Origin: Bathymodiolus brooksi
Lineage: Eukaryota; Mollusca; Bivalvia; Mytilida; Modiolidae
NCBI GenBank assembly: GCA_963680875.1
Contig: OY804579.1
Span: forward strand, 16,817,506-16,881,505
Direction of reading: 5' to 3'
DNA: 64,000 bases
The number at the start of each line of letters is the position of its first letter. The stretch's first letter is position 1. The notes beneath the pieces are model-generated. The model saw only the letters and a list, made by a program, of their open reading frames with translations, was not told the DNA's origin and made no database searches. The position numbers and the translations under genes are program-made. Positions 36,515 to 48,688 of this stretch are shown piece after piece.

Positions 36515-36998
36515 TAAGATAAGTTTGACAATACCAAAGGACAGACAAGCAAAAAAGGACAAACGGACAAACAATAATCTACAAAACACTATACATAAAA
36601 CTAAAGATCGAGCAAAACTAACCCCACATAAAACCAGGGTGAACTCAGTTGTTCCGGCAGGATAAGCATTTCTTGCTCCATATGTGGCACCCTTCGTGTT
36701 ACTCTTGTTACAAACCCGGTGATAAGTCATGGATGAGGAAAGGACCACATTGTTATTGCGACAAACGGAACATATAGATCCGTGGTAATTTATGACAGAG
36801 ATAGTATACTTTCGAAGTGACGATTTGAACTTAAACACTAGGAACTCTTGGTTCAGTAGCATCCTTGTTAACAGGAACCCTCTTTCAAGGAGATCATTAT
36901 AGGAACCACAAGCTCTGGAAAATTGAATCAACTGAGAGATATATACCCCATATGCAGGTGCTGCTGGAATATTGCTACATATAAATGGAAAGTTCACA
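36515..36998 (-). pseudogene. Family A copy with reverse-transcriptase C-terminal relic
   Basis: The minus strand encodes ICSNIPAAPAYGVYISQLI then RGFLLTRMLLNQ at about 36806-36997, the C-terminal part of the family A RT protein. The rest is 3' UTR-like sequence with TAAGTCATGGATGAGG, GATCGAGCAAAACTAACC and a worn terminal unit near 36518-36560. The 162-codon frame runs from coding relic into non-coding tail. The RT core is missing. Confidence 0.7.
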
Positions 36999-37284
36999 AT
37001 GGGAAAATTGACATCATCTCTTTTGTGGTAAATTTGTGTTCGTCATTTATAGATCTTACACATCTATGGTTTTGTTTTTGTTTACTTCATTCTTTCCTTT
37101 CATTTATTGTTATTATAATACCTCATATAACATTATAAATTAATACGATTGGTCTATATAGCACCACGTGACATTGTTTTGTTCGGGTATTTTTTTTCAA
37201 AGTCTCAGCTGCCGTGAGATTATCCGGGAGATAACCCTATCCGTTCCATCAAGGAGAGATAATGATTGTACGCCATCAGTCGTC

Positions 37285-37412
37285 TGTAGAAAAAATGGCT
37301 GGATGGTGGTTTTCTCTGGGTAATCTGTTTCCTCCAATAAAACTGTCTGCCTTGAGATTATACAAATGTGTATAAAGTGGCATTAAAACTCTAACAATCA
37401 AATTAATCAAGT
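37285..37412 (+). repeat. Degraded SINE body and tail
   Basis: GGTGGTTTTCTCTGGGTAAT, TTTCCTCCAATAAAACTGTC and AAAGTGGCATTAAAAC follow the order of the SINE body at 828-1056. The head is lost. Confidence 0.55.
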
Positions 37413-37567
37413 ATGGAAGGCAAATAAAGCAAACATGAAAAGGAAGTCTGCTGACAGTTGTCTACACTGGACCGGCTTGTATCAGATGAAATTGGCATGA
37501 TATCAGATTTGGTTCACGTGGAGCTTCAAAAGTTTGTTTCGGTATTATAAAACATTTACGTCCTGGT

Positions 37568-37686
37568 TAGGAGGTGGATATCCAGAATTATCAACCCACC
37601 AAGGTCATTTCCCTCAGGCTAAAGCCCTCGTGCCAGTCATGGAAATAACCTTAGATGGATTGATAATTCTGGATATCCACCTCCTA
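37568..37686. repeat. Hairpin element (about 44-bp arms)
   Basis: TAGGAGGTGGATATCCAGAA with TATCAA is matched by TTGATAATTCTGGATATCCA with CCTCCTA. The pairing continues inward with AAGGTCATTTCC and GGAAATAACCTT. Confidence 0.8.
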
Positions 37687-38553
37687 GCAAGGCCGTATGT
37701 ATATATTATTATATTGGGGTGATGTATTCATACTGATAACAATTTATGTACAAACGCTTTAACCATACTTAATTAGTTGTTCGGTGGTCGCATCCAATCT
37801 GTGAGTGGAAAACAAAACTGTTTCTGCTTACACGCTACCCAGATAATATGCCGTTTTGACCATCATTCTATCAAGAAGTCTTTAAAATGTATGCCAAATA
37901 TCATATCATCAGTAAGTATCACTGGAGAAAATTATGTAAAGTAATAAAGTGCACATATTTATTATTATACTTCATGCAAAAATCTATTAATTTCATTGGA
38001 TAATAGGCATTTGACATTCTTCAATAGCTATTTTGGTGTAGGAATCAGATCGTAATAACACCCTCTGCAGGTAATATCACCATCTGCCGTAATATCACCC
38101 TCCCGAGCCAAACTTTGCCGAACCGGAAAATAACACTCGCTCCGTCTGAATTTTGCCGATTAGTCATTTCCGGTAAGTTTGTTGTTTATTAGTTTGTTAG
38201 AAGCAAGAAACCGTAATGCTATGACAATGCCGCAAATTTCTAACAGTAACTGTTCTGTGAATTTTCACTTTCACATGAAATAGAAAATTAGCAATATCTA
38301 ATTTCTTTACCCATCTTTGTTTTTTCTTGTTGTTGTTGTTCAAATGAACATTTGTTTTTTGTTATCATTTATCTATATATTTATTGTTGACATTTTTTCC
38401 CTGTTTTTGTTAATGAAAATATTACTTGTTGAAATGATAGTAGTTGTTGCTTTATTTAGGTAGTGTTATGTACATAGTGTGTCCCATTGGTTAACTGACT
38501 CCAATACAAATTTAAATTCCTCTTTACTACTGGCATTCAGTATAATAAAAAAA
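37687..38553. other. Non-coding DNA, related motif to next hairpin
   Basis: At 38055-38105 the motif AATATCACC recurs (ATATCACCCTCCCG), resembling the interior of the hairpin at 38555-38734. Otherwise nothing recognised. Confidence 0.4.
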
Positions 38554-38554
38554 A

Positions 38555-38734
38555 ACATTCTGCCTTTAGTTGAGGGTGTTATGGTAGATGACCACACTCT
38601 GAAAAACATATCACACTCTGGAATAAGAATATCACCCTCGACTTCGTCTCGGGTGATATTCTTTTTCCAGAGTGTGATATGTTTTCTCTCGTGTGGTAAT
38701 CTACCATAACACCCTCAACTAAAGGCAGTATGTT
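38555..38734. repeat. Near-perfect long palindrome (about 80-bp arms)
   Basis: The left arm starts CTGCCTTTAGTTGAGGGTGT and the right arm ends ACACCCTCAACTAAAGGCAG. Inside, CATATCACACTCTGGAATAA pairs with CCAGAGTGTGATATG, and AATATCACCCTCGA pairs with TCGGGTGATATT. The loop is only a few bases. It is a foldback or MITE candidate of recent origin. Confidence 0.88.
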
Positions 38735-39154
38735 TATAATATCGTATAATTGGGCACTAATAGAATAGTTTTTATTAAATCAATCAAGAAGCCCGTGAGA
38801 GCACAGAATTACAGACATCTACATTTTACACTTACAATGATTTTGATGATTAGTAACATGTATGACATATATAAAAAAGAATAAAAACAAGCATAGATCA
38901 TCGACACTGCATGGGGGGAATACATATATGAACAGGAATATGATGTAATCATGACATAATGGACCCATGGTATCATCTGTCATCATGATAATCTACTGCG
39001 TATAGGAGTTACTACAATAAGTTAACCTTGAATATTAATGATGACATAATTATGTAACATAGGATACCATTTTTTTGACTATATTTATTTGCCAGCTGAT
39101 ATTCTTGTGAGACAATGAGTTATCACTTGTGTATATATAAATATTTTATGTTTT
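38735..39154. other. AT-rich non-coding DNA
   Basis: Nothing recognised. Confidence 0.4.
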
Positions 39155-39352
39155 AAGAAGAGTTTGAAGATACCAAAGGGGCAATCAGAATCCGTATATC
39201 GAAGAAGAACAGACAACACAATGGCCAAAAGAAAAAGGACAAAAGGACAAACAACGATCAACAACACATACATATAAAACTAAAGATCGAGTAACACGAA
39301 CACCACTAAAAACCGGAGGTGAACTCAGGTGCTCCGGAAAGGTGAGCACTCT
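39155..39352 (-). mobile_element. Family A copy with intact 3' terminus
   Basis: AAGAAGAGTTTGAAGATACC, one 62-bp unit (CAATCAGAATCCGTATATCG), AGGACAAACAACGATCAAC, GATCGAGTAACACGAACACC and GGTGCTCCGGAAAGG. This is a clean single-unit copy and useful as the reference form. Confidence 0.8.
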
Positions 39353-39780
39353 ATCGCGATAAAATGTAAATGTATTGTCGTGATATGCTATACTGTGCAT
39401 GTTTGATTAATGTCTCCTGTGCCTCGCAACATGATGACTTATCTGACCCTACTGGACAGTGTAATGGGATGAAAGTTATAAATGTATACCGGTATGTAAT
39501 ATAATAATGTTCTTAGAGTTCTAGAATATACCTAGCCAAAAGATATATGATAAGTATTTGCTTGGTGTATGCATTGTAAATCAAGAAGTAAAAATGGAGA
39601 GTTAGATTAAATTAGTATACGTAAGTTGCCATGACAATTATTCATATATAATCGTCTCCGAAACCGAAGAGGTAAGCAAGAATGGATATTCCAGAGACAC
39701 AAAAAGAAGACAAACATAACAGAAAAAACACATCACAAAAAACTAAAAAATACCGCGGTTAAAATACCTACCAATTAATA

Positions 39781-39995
39781 TACAATGAAACCTGTCTAAA
39801 CAGAACTCTGAGTAAACCGAAAACCTGTCTAAATAGAAATCTGAGTAAACAGAAAACTTGCCTAAACCAGACAGACTTTACAATCCAATCTACTAAATGT
39901 CTATGTAATTTGAACCTGCGTAAACCAAAACACCTCTATAAACTGAACAAATGATTCAGTCACAAAGAGGTTCGGTTTAGACAGGCCTTACTGTA
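39781..39995. mobile_element. TIR element with TA ends
   Basis: TACAATGAAACCTGTCTAAA at the left pairs with TTTAGACAGGCCTTACTGTA at the right, about 30 bp imperfect inverted. Internal direct repeats of AAACCTGTCTAAA type are present. It is too small for a transposase. Confidence 0.65.
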
Positions 39996-40559
39996 GTACA
40001 CCACACCCACATTATCGTGGGTCATAGTATAAATCGCTTCCTAAAATAAGAAGTTAATTGATATAATTGGGATAAAAAGGACTAAACATGTTAACAAGTC
40101 AGTTATCCTTAGAAATCGTCTTGATTAATAATACAAAATTATTTTTAAACAATTAGATCGTTATTGTATTCATTAACATAGTTGTAGGTATAACGGGCGT
40201 TAGTACACTGATGGTATTGCGTGTCAACAACTAATCAGTGGTGGTTACGTGGCTAAAAAGCTTAAAGGATTCCGAACTGGGTTCAATCATAGCCGATCTG
40301 AAATAAATATTGCATTTGTAAACATAACCATGAAAAGGATCAAGTTACATTGATAAAGAGTAAACCGTAGTCATGTCATGGTATGTACAAATATAATAGT
40401 TGTTACATATATGAATAAAGAATGGACGGGATAGTATGTCATCGTAGTATGGCATCACAATGCAACGGGTCGTCCACACTTAATTAAATATCAGTGTCTT
40501 TTTCTAACCACGCCTTATTCTAAAATGGATTGTCTACACTTTATTTAAGCCTTACAGAA

Positions 40560-40828
40560 TATATATGTCACAAATGACCACGAATATGTTCTGTTTGTCG
40601 TAATCACAATCCGGTCCTTTCCTCATTCCTGACTTATCAATGCATTTGAGTGTCAGAAATGGAACAGGAACTGCCTACCCCTCCGGAGCCCATGATTTCA
40701 CCCCTGTTTTTTGTGGGGTTAGTTTTCTGTGTAGTGTTTTGTAGCTCTTTATTTGTTCTTATTGGCCATTGTATTGTCTGTCCTTCGATTTACGGCTTCT
40801 GAGTAACGCTTTGGTATCTTCTTATTGT
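40560..40828 (+). mobile_element. Family A copy, diverged
   Basis: It reads CCGGTCCTTTCCTCATTCCT, GGAACAGGAACTGCCTACCC, CCTGTTTTTTGTGGGGTTAG, GGCCATTGTATTGTCTG and CGCTTTGGTATCTTCTT in sense order. Confidence 0.65.
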
Positions 40829-41059
40829 TGTATTGATAAACGAAAATTTAAGTACAATGTACGACTTTTTACAAGTAATTTTTTTTTATCTTGTCGAGAG
40901 AAAAAAAATTGTTTGCTTTTTACGAAAGATATACCATACAGAAAGAAGTGCCAGTCATGCATTGTTGGTAGCGAATTCCTATATATAATGACCAACTTGT
41001 AAATATTGTTTTGCTACTTTGATTTTTACAATTTGATATGGATCAGTTTTGTACTGTGT

Positions 41060-41172
41060 GGGAAAGCACATGTATCTAGACGTCTCCGTTGTACTATCTA
41101 CAATTTCTGTCAATGGCGGCAATAAAAAGGTAGATATCTATTTTAGTGTAACACGATGCGCTCCATAAATAA
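41060..41172 (+). repeat. Possible family B end
   Basis: AAAGGTAGATATCTATTTTA and GTGTAACACGATGCG resemble the family B block around its core, immediately before the 32-bp minisatellite. Confidence 0.3.
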
Positions 41173-41828
41173 AGTCCACCAGGTACACTCATATTCATAA
41201 ATAACGACCACCAGGTACACTCATACTCATAAATAACGACCAGGTACACTCATATTCATAAATAACGACCACCAGGTACACTCATATTCATAAATAACGA
41301 CCAGGTACACTCATATTCATAAATAACGACCACCAGGTACACTCATATTCATAAATAACGACCACCAGGTACACTCATACTCATAAATAACGACCAGGTA
41401 CACTCATATTCATAAATAACGACCAACAGTTACACTCATATTCATAAATAATGACCACCAGGTACACTCATATTCATAAATAACGACCACCAGGTACACT
41501 CATATTCAGAAATAACGACCACCAGGTACACTCATACTCATAAATAACGACCACCAGATACACTCATATTCATAAATAACGACCACCATGTACACTCATA
41601 TTCATAAATAACGACCACCAGGTACACTCATATTCATAAATAACGACCAGGTACACTCATATTCATAAATAATGACCACCAGGTACACTCATATTCATGA
41701 ATAACGACCACCAGGTACACTCATATTCATAAATAACGACCACCAGGTACACTCATATTCAGAAATAACGACCACCAGGTACACTCATATTCATGAATAA
41801 CGACCATCAGGTACACTCATATTCAGAA
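41173..41828 (+). repeat. 32-bp minisatellite, about 21 units
   Basis: The unit is GACCACCAGGTACACTCATA then TTCATAAATAAC (32 bp), with 29-bp variants that lack one ACC. A few units carry TACTC, TTCAGAAATA or TTCATGAATA variants. Confidence 0.92.
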
Positions 41829-41950
41829 AGTTTGAAAACCAAATAATTTAAAAGTCTTTGGGAACAAATTAAACAAACGGCATAAACAGGATAGGCAAAT
41901 CGACTGTAAATACCTATGTATGAGTGAAACATACTTTAGTTTTAATAAAT
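41829..41950 (-). repeat. Dispersed family B copy
   Basis: AAAACCAAATAATTTAAAAG, TCTTTGGGAACAAATTAAAC and CAGGATAGGCAAATCGACTG match family B in reverse. It abuts the minisatellite. Confidence 0.6.
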
Positions 41951-42359
41951 TACAGAGGTAAACAGTTTCTGATAAAACACCGTCGCTTGGTTATCATTTG
42001 TTAAAATAAAGCAAAAAAGATATTTCCATAAAATATGTATACATCAGTGATGCTTCATACGTTAATACACATGTACTAACACGCGGTATCCCTTTTAGTA
42101 TCCGCTATGGTAACTATAAAGAGAATCCGAAGACGAATCTTCTTAATTGAATTTATAAATCTGATTCCTATTTAATTATTAATGGTTTGTATTAATGATA
42201 TATTATAATTTCTTCTTTTTTTTTTCTTTTCAACGATATATGGAGAAATTAATGCAAAGCTCGTACAGGAAACAGAATTCAAAATGGCTTAATGCACACG
42301 TTTAAATGATGCCCCGTGTTTATACCAATACATATTTTAAGAAAACATGGTGCAGTCCG

Positions 42360-42540
42360 TGTTGTTCATCTTATTAGTTTTTTGTGTTGTGTTTTTTTCT
42401 TTGTTTGTCGTCGTTCTGTGTGTGCCTAATGTTGCCTGTCTTTTATCGATTGCCTGTTTGTCGTCGTTCTATGTGTGTCTAATGTTGTCTTTTCTCGATT
42501 GACCTTTCATCTTTATCTAACGTTTATTGTAGCTGTTGAC
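42360..42540 (+). repeat. Family E repeat (A-related tail)
   Basis: It has TTTTTTGTGTTGTGTTTTTT and TTGTTTGTCGTCGTTCTGTG then CTAATGTTGCCTG; a sub-block GTTTGTCGTCGTTCTATGTG is duplicated. Related stretches lie at 51845 and 53640. It may be a subfamily of the family A 3' region. Confidence 0.5.
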
Positions 42541-42542
42541 AA

Positions 42543-42935
42543 TGTAATAAAGGACGAAGTCCTTTTAACGGTAAGCTGTCCGATTTTTCCTCCTATATTG
42601 ATAGCCAAATATCAGTTCACCGGAAGTTTAAAAAAATAGATCAATTGATATTTAGAAACGCAAAAGAAATATATTCAATGAAAAATTCCCAATTCTTTAA
42701 TTATTTACTCTATGCAAAATCGAAATAAACTTGAAATAAAATTCTAATGAAAAAATGTCTTTCTACGAAACTCTCGACGGAAGAGCGGCGTAGATAAAAT
42801 GAACGGAACAGCCATAGCAAATCGGCTACAAAATTCATTCAAGATAAAAGATAATAACGTGTACAGATCATCGTATTATTGAAATTTTAGGACTTCGTCC
42901 TTCAAACAGGTTGCCTGTCTCATATTAATAATAAA
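42543..42935 (-). mobile_element. Inverted-repeat element G, short copy
   Basis: Left end AAAGGACGAAGTCCTTTTAA and right end TAGGACTTCGTCCTTCAAAC are inverted. The outer right flank CAGGTTGCCTGTCTCATATT matches the left of 61222. The internal TATTGATAGCCAAATATCAG and CACCGGAAG match 62158-62200 in reverse. It is the same family as 61222-62275, opposite orientation. Confidence 0.65.
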
Positions 42936-43077
42936 AAGGATATTAACGAATGTGAACAACATTCCAAATGGAGCAGATATTTATGTCGCACACTTTGTAA
43001 CATTTTCAAGACTCTGCGAGAACCATACTTTTCTCTCGCTCTTTAATGCTACGTGCTTCACCGGGAATACTAATGTT

Positions 43078-43140
43078 ATAGTTTTTGGTTTGACGTGACC
43101 GGGGATTAAACCAGCGATCTTAGACACTAGACGAGACCAT
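43078..43140 (-). repeat. tRNA-derived SINE head fragment
   Basis: On the minus strand it has GGTTTAATCCCCGGTCACGT then CAAACCAAAA, matching the B-box region of the SINE at 22905. The 117-codon minus frame at 42981-43334 runs through this fragment. Confidence 0.55.
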
Positions 43141-43378
43141 GACAACGAGAACACCACATATGTGGAGAACATGACAACCAGAACACCACATATATGGTTT
43201 CGTCGTTCCCACAATATATGCATAATAGGATGTAAAACACCTTCAGATTTAAATATTTCATAGATAGTTTCTAGCATATCTGTATAGGCACCAATTAACA
43301 AACAGTAGGTCGCCAAATCTAGATTATCAAACACTCGTTATTTCTAACAAAATGCTATAAAATGGAAAACAAAAAATA

Positions 43379-43735
43379 CCACACTGCCTGAACAGGTCCA
43401 ACATCTAATAGAAAAATATCACACTGCCTGAACAGGTCCAACATCTAATAGAAAAATATCACACTGCCTGAACAGGTCCAACATCTAATAGAAAAATATC
43501 ACACTGCCTGAACAGGTCCAACATCTAATAGAAAAATATCACACTGCCTGAACAGGTCCAACATCTAATAGAAAAATATCACACTGCCTGAACAGGTCCA
43601 ACATCTAATAGAAAAATATCACACTGCCTGAACAGGTCCAACATCTAATAGAAAAATATCACACTGCCTGAACAGGTCCAACATCTAATAGAAATATACC
43701 ACACTGTCTGAACAGGCCCAAAATATAATAGAAAA
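43379..43735 (+). repeat. 40-bp minisatellite, 9 units
   Basis: ACACTGCCTGAACAGGTCCA then ACATCTAATAGAAAAATATC repeats every 40 bp from 43381 to 43701. The units are almost identical except the last. AATGGAAAACAAAAAATACC precedes the first unit. Confidence 0.95.
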
Positions 43736-43855
43736 ATCGTAGAAACCGATTTGCAATCTATACCCCTAATACACATACACGACCCCTCATTTGCCAGGCT
43801 TGGTACAAATGGTCCATCATACAAGTGTTTTCCACACGGAAGTAACATACCAACC
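43736..43855 (-). repeat. Dispersed family D copy
   Basis: AAAAATCGTAGAAACCGATT, CGACCCCTCATTTGCCAGGC and TTTTCCACACGGAAG match 49650-49865 in order. The 40-bp array sits at its edge. Confidence 0.55.
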
Positions 43856-44489
43856 CTTACATACTAATGTTGTAAAGAAATCTCGAACTTTATATAAAAA
43901 AAAATACTGGGTATTTAAAATTCGTGACACAGAAGTCGTTGTGTGCATAATATTAGTTCCATAGAAGAGAGTCGATTACTTTAACCATAATTGAAATGTT
44001 TAATAGATAGTACACACGCCCTCATCGGAAGGCATAATATGCTTTGAACTTGTCTAATCGACAATATCATCTTCGGTCATATGTACGCAAGTGACAGACA
44101 CTTGATATCTACAAAAAAAAAAAACGTTTTTAAAGATAAGATGAGACGATAAATTAAGAATCCTTGACTGAAACAAATAATATCAAAAGAATGCATTGTT
44201 GTCACGCCTGGGTGATAAGAGAAGCATTAGATCTACCCATAGTAAGTACTAATTAACTAAGTATATATTTTGATATCAATTTACAATGCTCAGAATTTGA
44301 CCAATACATAACATCGGCATAACTACATTCTAATCAAATCAGGAGAACATTGGTAATCTGTTTCCTCCTTAATTAATAAGGTTACTGGGATATATAATAT
44401 GTAAATGATATAATTATAACGTAGCTGTAAACTTGTGTTCGCACAAAGGGTTTGTATTATAATCGCCATCAGGTACAACTCAAAATCAA
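43856..44489. other. AT-rich non-coding DNA
   Basis: Nothing recognised. Confidence 0.4.
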
Positions 44490-44960
44490 AAGATTGGAGA
44501 GTCAAATGATTCTAAAGACTTTGGGATCAAGACAACCAAAGGACATCAACAGAATAAACAAAATCGGCTAAGACCACCCATGCCTGAGGGATGAGAACCT
44601 TAGTTTTAATTATAATTACATGATTTAGGTACTGTAAATTTAATTGAAATATATCCAATCCACCCATCTGTCAGTATCGAAGCACTGGCTACTGGATGGA
44701 TGAAACCATAGGGAAATAATAGTCCACCTGCAGAGATATCGACCAAGTGATAGTAAGAAAATCGTAGATATTGAATTTAGTGCGTACAACGCGTTTCGGG
44801 AACAATCTTCATCCGGTAAGCTCAAAGCCAAAATAATTTAGAAGTCTTTTAGAGCATGAAAACCAAAGGACATAAGCAGGATAGCCAAAATCAGCTAAGG
44901 TCACATCTGCCTGAGAGAGAAGAACCTTAGTTGTGATAATTATTACATTGTTTAGGTACT
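44490..44960 (-). repeat. Two dispersed family B copies in tandem
   Basis: The first copy at 44490-44645 has AGATTGGAGAGTCAAATGAT and CCATGCCTGAGGGATGAG. The second at 44660-44960 has CAGTATCGAAGCACTGG, ACAACGCGTTTCGGGAACAA, TCATCCGGTAAG and CTGCCTGAGAGAGAAGAACC. Both are in the same orientation. Confidence 0.65.
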
Positions 44961-44977
44961 CTAAGTTCCAATAAAGA

Positions 44978-45258
44978 AATAAATCATGGAAGCCAGAATG
45001 TGTTTTGAGGTTTAACATGGGTTGGCGGATATTAGTATTTTATCCCTAGCCAGAGGCAAAACGGTAATTTATATTTACGTTTGCGGACAATGTCGCACAC
45101 AATTTATGCTGCCAAATTCGAGCAGATGATAATTCATCAACATGTACATTTAGGACGGGAAAGTCAGTCACATGAACCGGCGCATGTGCTAATGAGATTA
45201 TACCCAATCTATAAATCGCTCCTTTGTTTACAAAGCGAAAGAAGGACGTCATGTTAGA
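44978..45258. mobile_element. Inverted-repeat element F, copy 2
   Basis: AAATAAATCATGGAAGCCAG to TTGGCGGATATTAGTA, then TTTACGTTTGCGGACAATGT to AAGCGAAAGAAGGACG, match 25168-25552 in reverse. It begins directly after a family B copy. Confidence 0.7.
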
Positions 45259-46237
45259 ATAATAAATATATCTTGTATGCCATGGCAGTGCTGAAACACT
45301 GACTACTAGGCGGACGATACCTCCGGGGACTAAATGATCACTGCTTCCAAAATGTTCTACCTATAAGTGAAATTATGAGACCAAGCAATCTTTTTCTGAT
45401 TTTCTGCCAAGATAAATACAACCATCTATTACTCAACAAATATACTGGTATGTCCAATTAGCATTTACGTCAAATATTTGTGTCATTCCTTGAACTATAT
45501 TTTCGTAAATCAATATTTTCTTACAAAATATCAGACTCGCCATAATATTATATGATAAATTATTGTAGTCATATAATGTCATTTTATATCAATTTTGTCA
45601 AAGAAAAAAGTCTGAGTACATTGGATATTTCTATCTTTTTTTCTCGGCGTATGTCGTCTAAATGGCATTGATAACTTATTTTGAACTGTTTGAAAATATA
45701 CGAACATATATCATATTGAAAATGAAATGAAACAACAGTCTAGAAATTATATGGCATTGTTCGGTAATTAAAATGACATTCGTTTGATTTATTATACCTT
45801 TCTCATAAAGAACAACAATCTTTTTTTTCTACATACTGTCAAAAGTGATAAATTTCGAGATTTTTTGAGTGTACTTGTAAATTTTTCATTTCATTTTCTT
45901 TCTAATATTTCAAATTAATGTGTTCAAAACCATTAATGATCACATGCATCAAGAAATTTTAAAATGTTACTTATTATTGTTTAATTCCAAAAATAAATAA
46001 TCTAGAGTGTATTGTAATAGTTCAAAGGTAACAGAAGCTGTCATTGGACACGTACCACACACCATGGCTGCTCTAGAAGACTTATCACAAATTGTGTTTT
46101 AATTCAAATGTACTTATCAAATTGTTTTAATTTAGTACGTACGGTGTGTTCTTGAATAGCCTTCACCAGCAACTCTAAAAGTGAAAAGAACAACAAGAAC
46201 ACGGGTGCATTACAATAAAAACAAAAACAAAAATAAA
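45259..46237. other. Non-coding DNA with a short family B trace
   Basis: At 45280-45340 GTGCTGAAACACTGACTACT resembles the downstream block of family B in reverse. The rest is AT-rich with no element recognised. Confidence 0.4.
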
Positions 46238-48688
46238 ACAACAACACAATCATTAAACAACAGCTTTCCCGCCAGGAACTCAAACAAAAATAAAAGACAA
46301 CAACAACGCAATCAATAAACAACAGCTTTCCCGCCAGGAACTCAAACAAAAATAAAAGATAACAACAACACAATCAATAAACAACAGCTTTCACACCAGG
46401 AACTCAAACAAAAAGAAAAGACAACAACAACACAATCAATGAACAACAGCTTTCTCACCAGGAACTCAAACAAAAAGTTAAGACAACAACAACACAATCA
46501 ATAAACAGCAGCTTTCACATCAGATACTCAAACAACAAGAAAAGACAACAACAACACAATCAATGAACAACAGCTTTCCCGCCAAGAACTCAAGCAAAAA
46601 GAAAAGACAACAACAACACAATCAATAAACAACAGATTTCACATCAGGTACTCAAATAAACAACAAGAAAAGACAACGGCAACACAATCAATAAACAACA
46701 GCTTTCCCACCAGGTACTCAAAAAAAAAAAAAGACAACAACAACACAATCAATGAACAACAGCTTTCCCGCCAAGAACTCAAACAAAAAGAAAAGACAAC
46801 AACAAGACAATCAATAAACAACAGTTTTTTCCCGCCAAGAACTCAAACAAAAAGAAAAGACAACAACACAATCAATAAACAGCAGCTTTCCCACCAGGTA
46901 CTCAAACAACAAGAAAGGACAACAGCAACACAATCAATGAACAACAGCTTTCACATCAGGTACTCAAACAACAAGAAAAGAGAACAACAACACAATCAAT
47001 GAACAACAGCTTTCCCGCAAAGAACTCAAACAAAAAGAAAAGGCAACAACAACACAATCAATAAACAACAGCTTTCCCGCCAAGAACTCAAACAAAAAGA
47101 AAAGACAACAACACAATCAATAAACAGCAGCTTTCCCACCAGGTACTCAAACAACAAGAAAGGACAACAGCAACACAATCAATGAACAACAGCTTTCACA
47201 TCAGGTACTCAAACAACAAGAAAAGACAACAACAACACAATGAACAACAACTTTCTCACCAGGAACTCAAACAAAAAGAAAAGGCAACAACAACACAATC
47301 AATAAACAACAGCTTTCCTGCCAAGAACTCAAACAAAAAGAAAAGACAACAACACAATCAATAAACAGCAGCTTTCCCACCAGGTACTCAAACAACAAGA
47401 AAGGACAACAGCAACACAATCAATGAACAACAGCTTTCACATCAGGTACTCAAACAACAAGAAAAGAGAACAACAACACAATCAATGAACAACAGCTTTC
47501 CCGCAAAGAACTCAAACAAAAAGAAAAGGCAACAACAACACAATCAATAAACAACAGCTTTCCCGCCAAGAACTCAAACAAAAAGAAAAGACAACAACAC
47601 AATCAATAAACAGCAGCTTTCCCACCAGGTACTCAAACAACAAGAAAGGACAACAGCAACACAATCAATGAACAACAGCTTTCACATCAGGTACTCAAAC
47701 AACAAGAAAAGACAACAACAACACAATGAACAACAACTTTCTCACCAGGAACTCAAACAAAAAGAAAAGGCAACAACAACACAATCAATAAACAACAGCT
47801 TTCCTGCCAAGAACTCAAACAAAAAGAAAAGACAACAACACAATCAATAAACAGCAGCTTTCCCACCAGGTACTCAAACAACAAGAAAGGACAACAGCAA
47901 CACAATCAATGAACAACAGCTTTCACATCAGGTACTCAAACAACAAGAAAAGACAACAACAACACAATGAACAACAACTTTCTCACCAGGAACTCAAACA
48001 AAAAGAAAAGGCAACAACAACACAATCAATAAACAACAGCTTTCCCGCCAAGAACTCAAACAAAAAGAAAAGACAACAACACAATCAATAAACAGCGGCT
48101 TTCCCACCAGGTACTCAAACAACAAGATAGGACAACAGCAACACAATCAATGAACAACAGCTTTCACATCAGGTACTCAAACAACAAGAAAAGACAACAA
48201 CAACACAATGAACAACAGCTTTCTCACCATGAACTCAAACAAAAAGTAAAGACAACAACAACACAATCAATGAACAACAGCTTTCTCACCAGGAACTCAA
48301 ACAAACAGAAAAGACAACAACAACACAATCAATAAACAACAGTTTTCCTACCAGGAACTCAAACAAACAGAAAGGACAACAACAACACAATCAATAAACA
48401 ACAGATTTCACATCAGATACTCAAACAACAAGAAAAGACAACAGCAACACAATCAATAAACAACAGCTTTCACATCAGGTACTCAAACAACAAGAAAAGA
48501 GAACAACAACACAATCAATGAACAACAGCTTTCACATCAGGTACTCAAACAACAAGAAAAGACAACAACAACACAATCAATGAACAACAGCTTTCACATC
48601 AGGAACTCAAACAAAATGTAAAGACAACAACAACACAATCAATAAACAACAGCTTTCACATCAGGTACTCAAACAACAAAAAAAGACA
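46238..48688 (+). repeat. About 61-bp minisatellite, roughly 40 units
   Basis: The unit is close to ACAACAACAACACAATCAAT, then AAACAACAGCTTTCCCGCCA, then AGAACTCAAACAAAAAGAAAAG. Variants CACATCAGGTACTC and CACCAGGAACTC alternate, giving a higher-order period of 241 bp at 47668, 47909 and 48150 and of 486 bp between 47182 and 47668. The identical 60-codon frames inside are by-products. Confidence 0.92.

Noticed and set aside
42981..43334. 117-codon minus-strand frame
   Set aside because: It runs through a SINE head fragment, and no domain is recognisable.
46238..48688. Low-complexity Gln/Asn-rich coding gene
   Set aside because: Frames are broken every unit or two, and identical short frames recur only because of the higher-order repeat.
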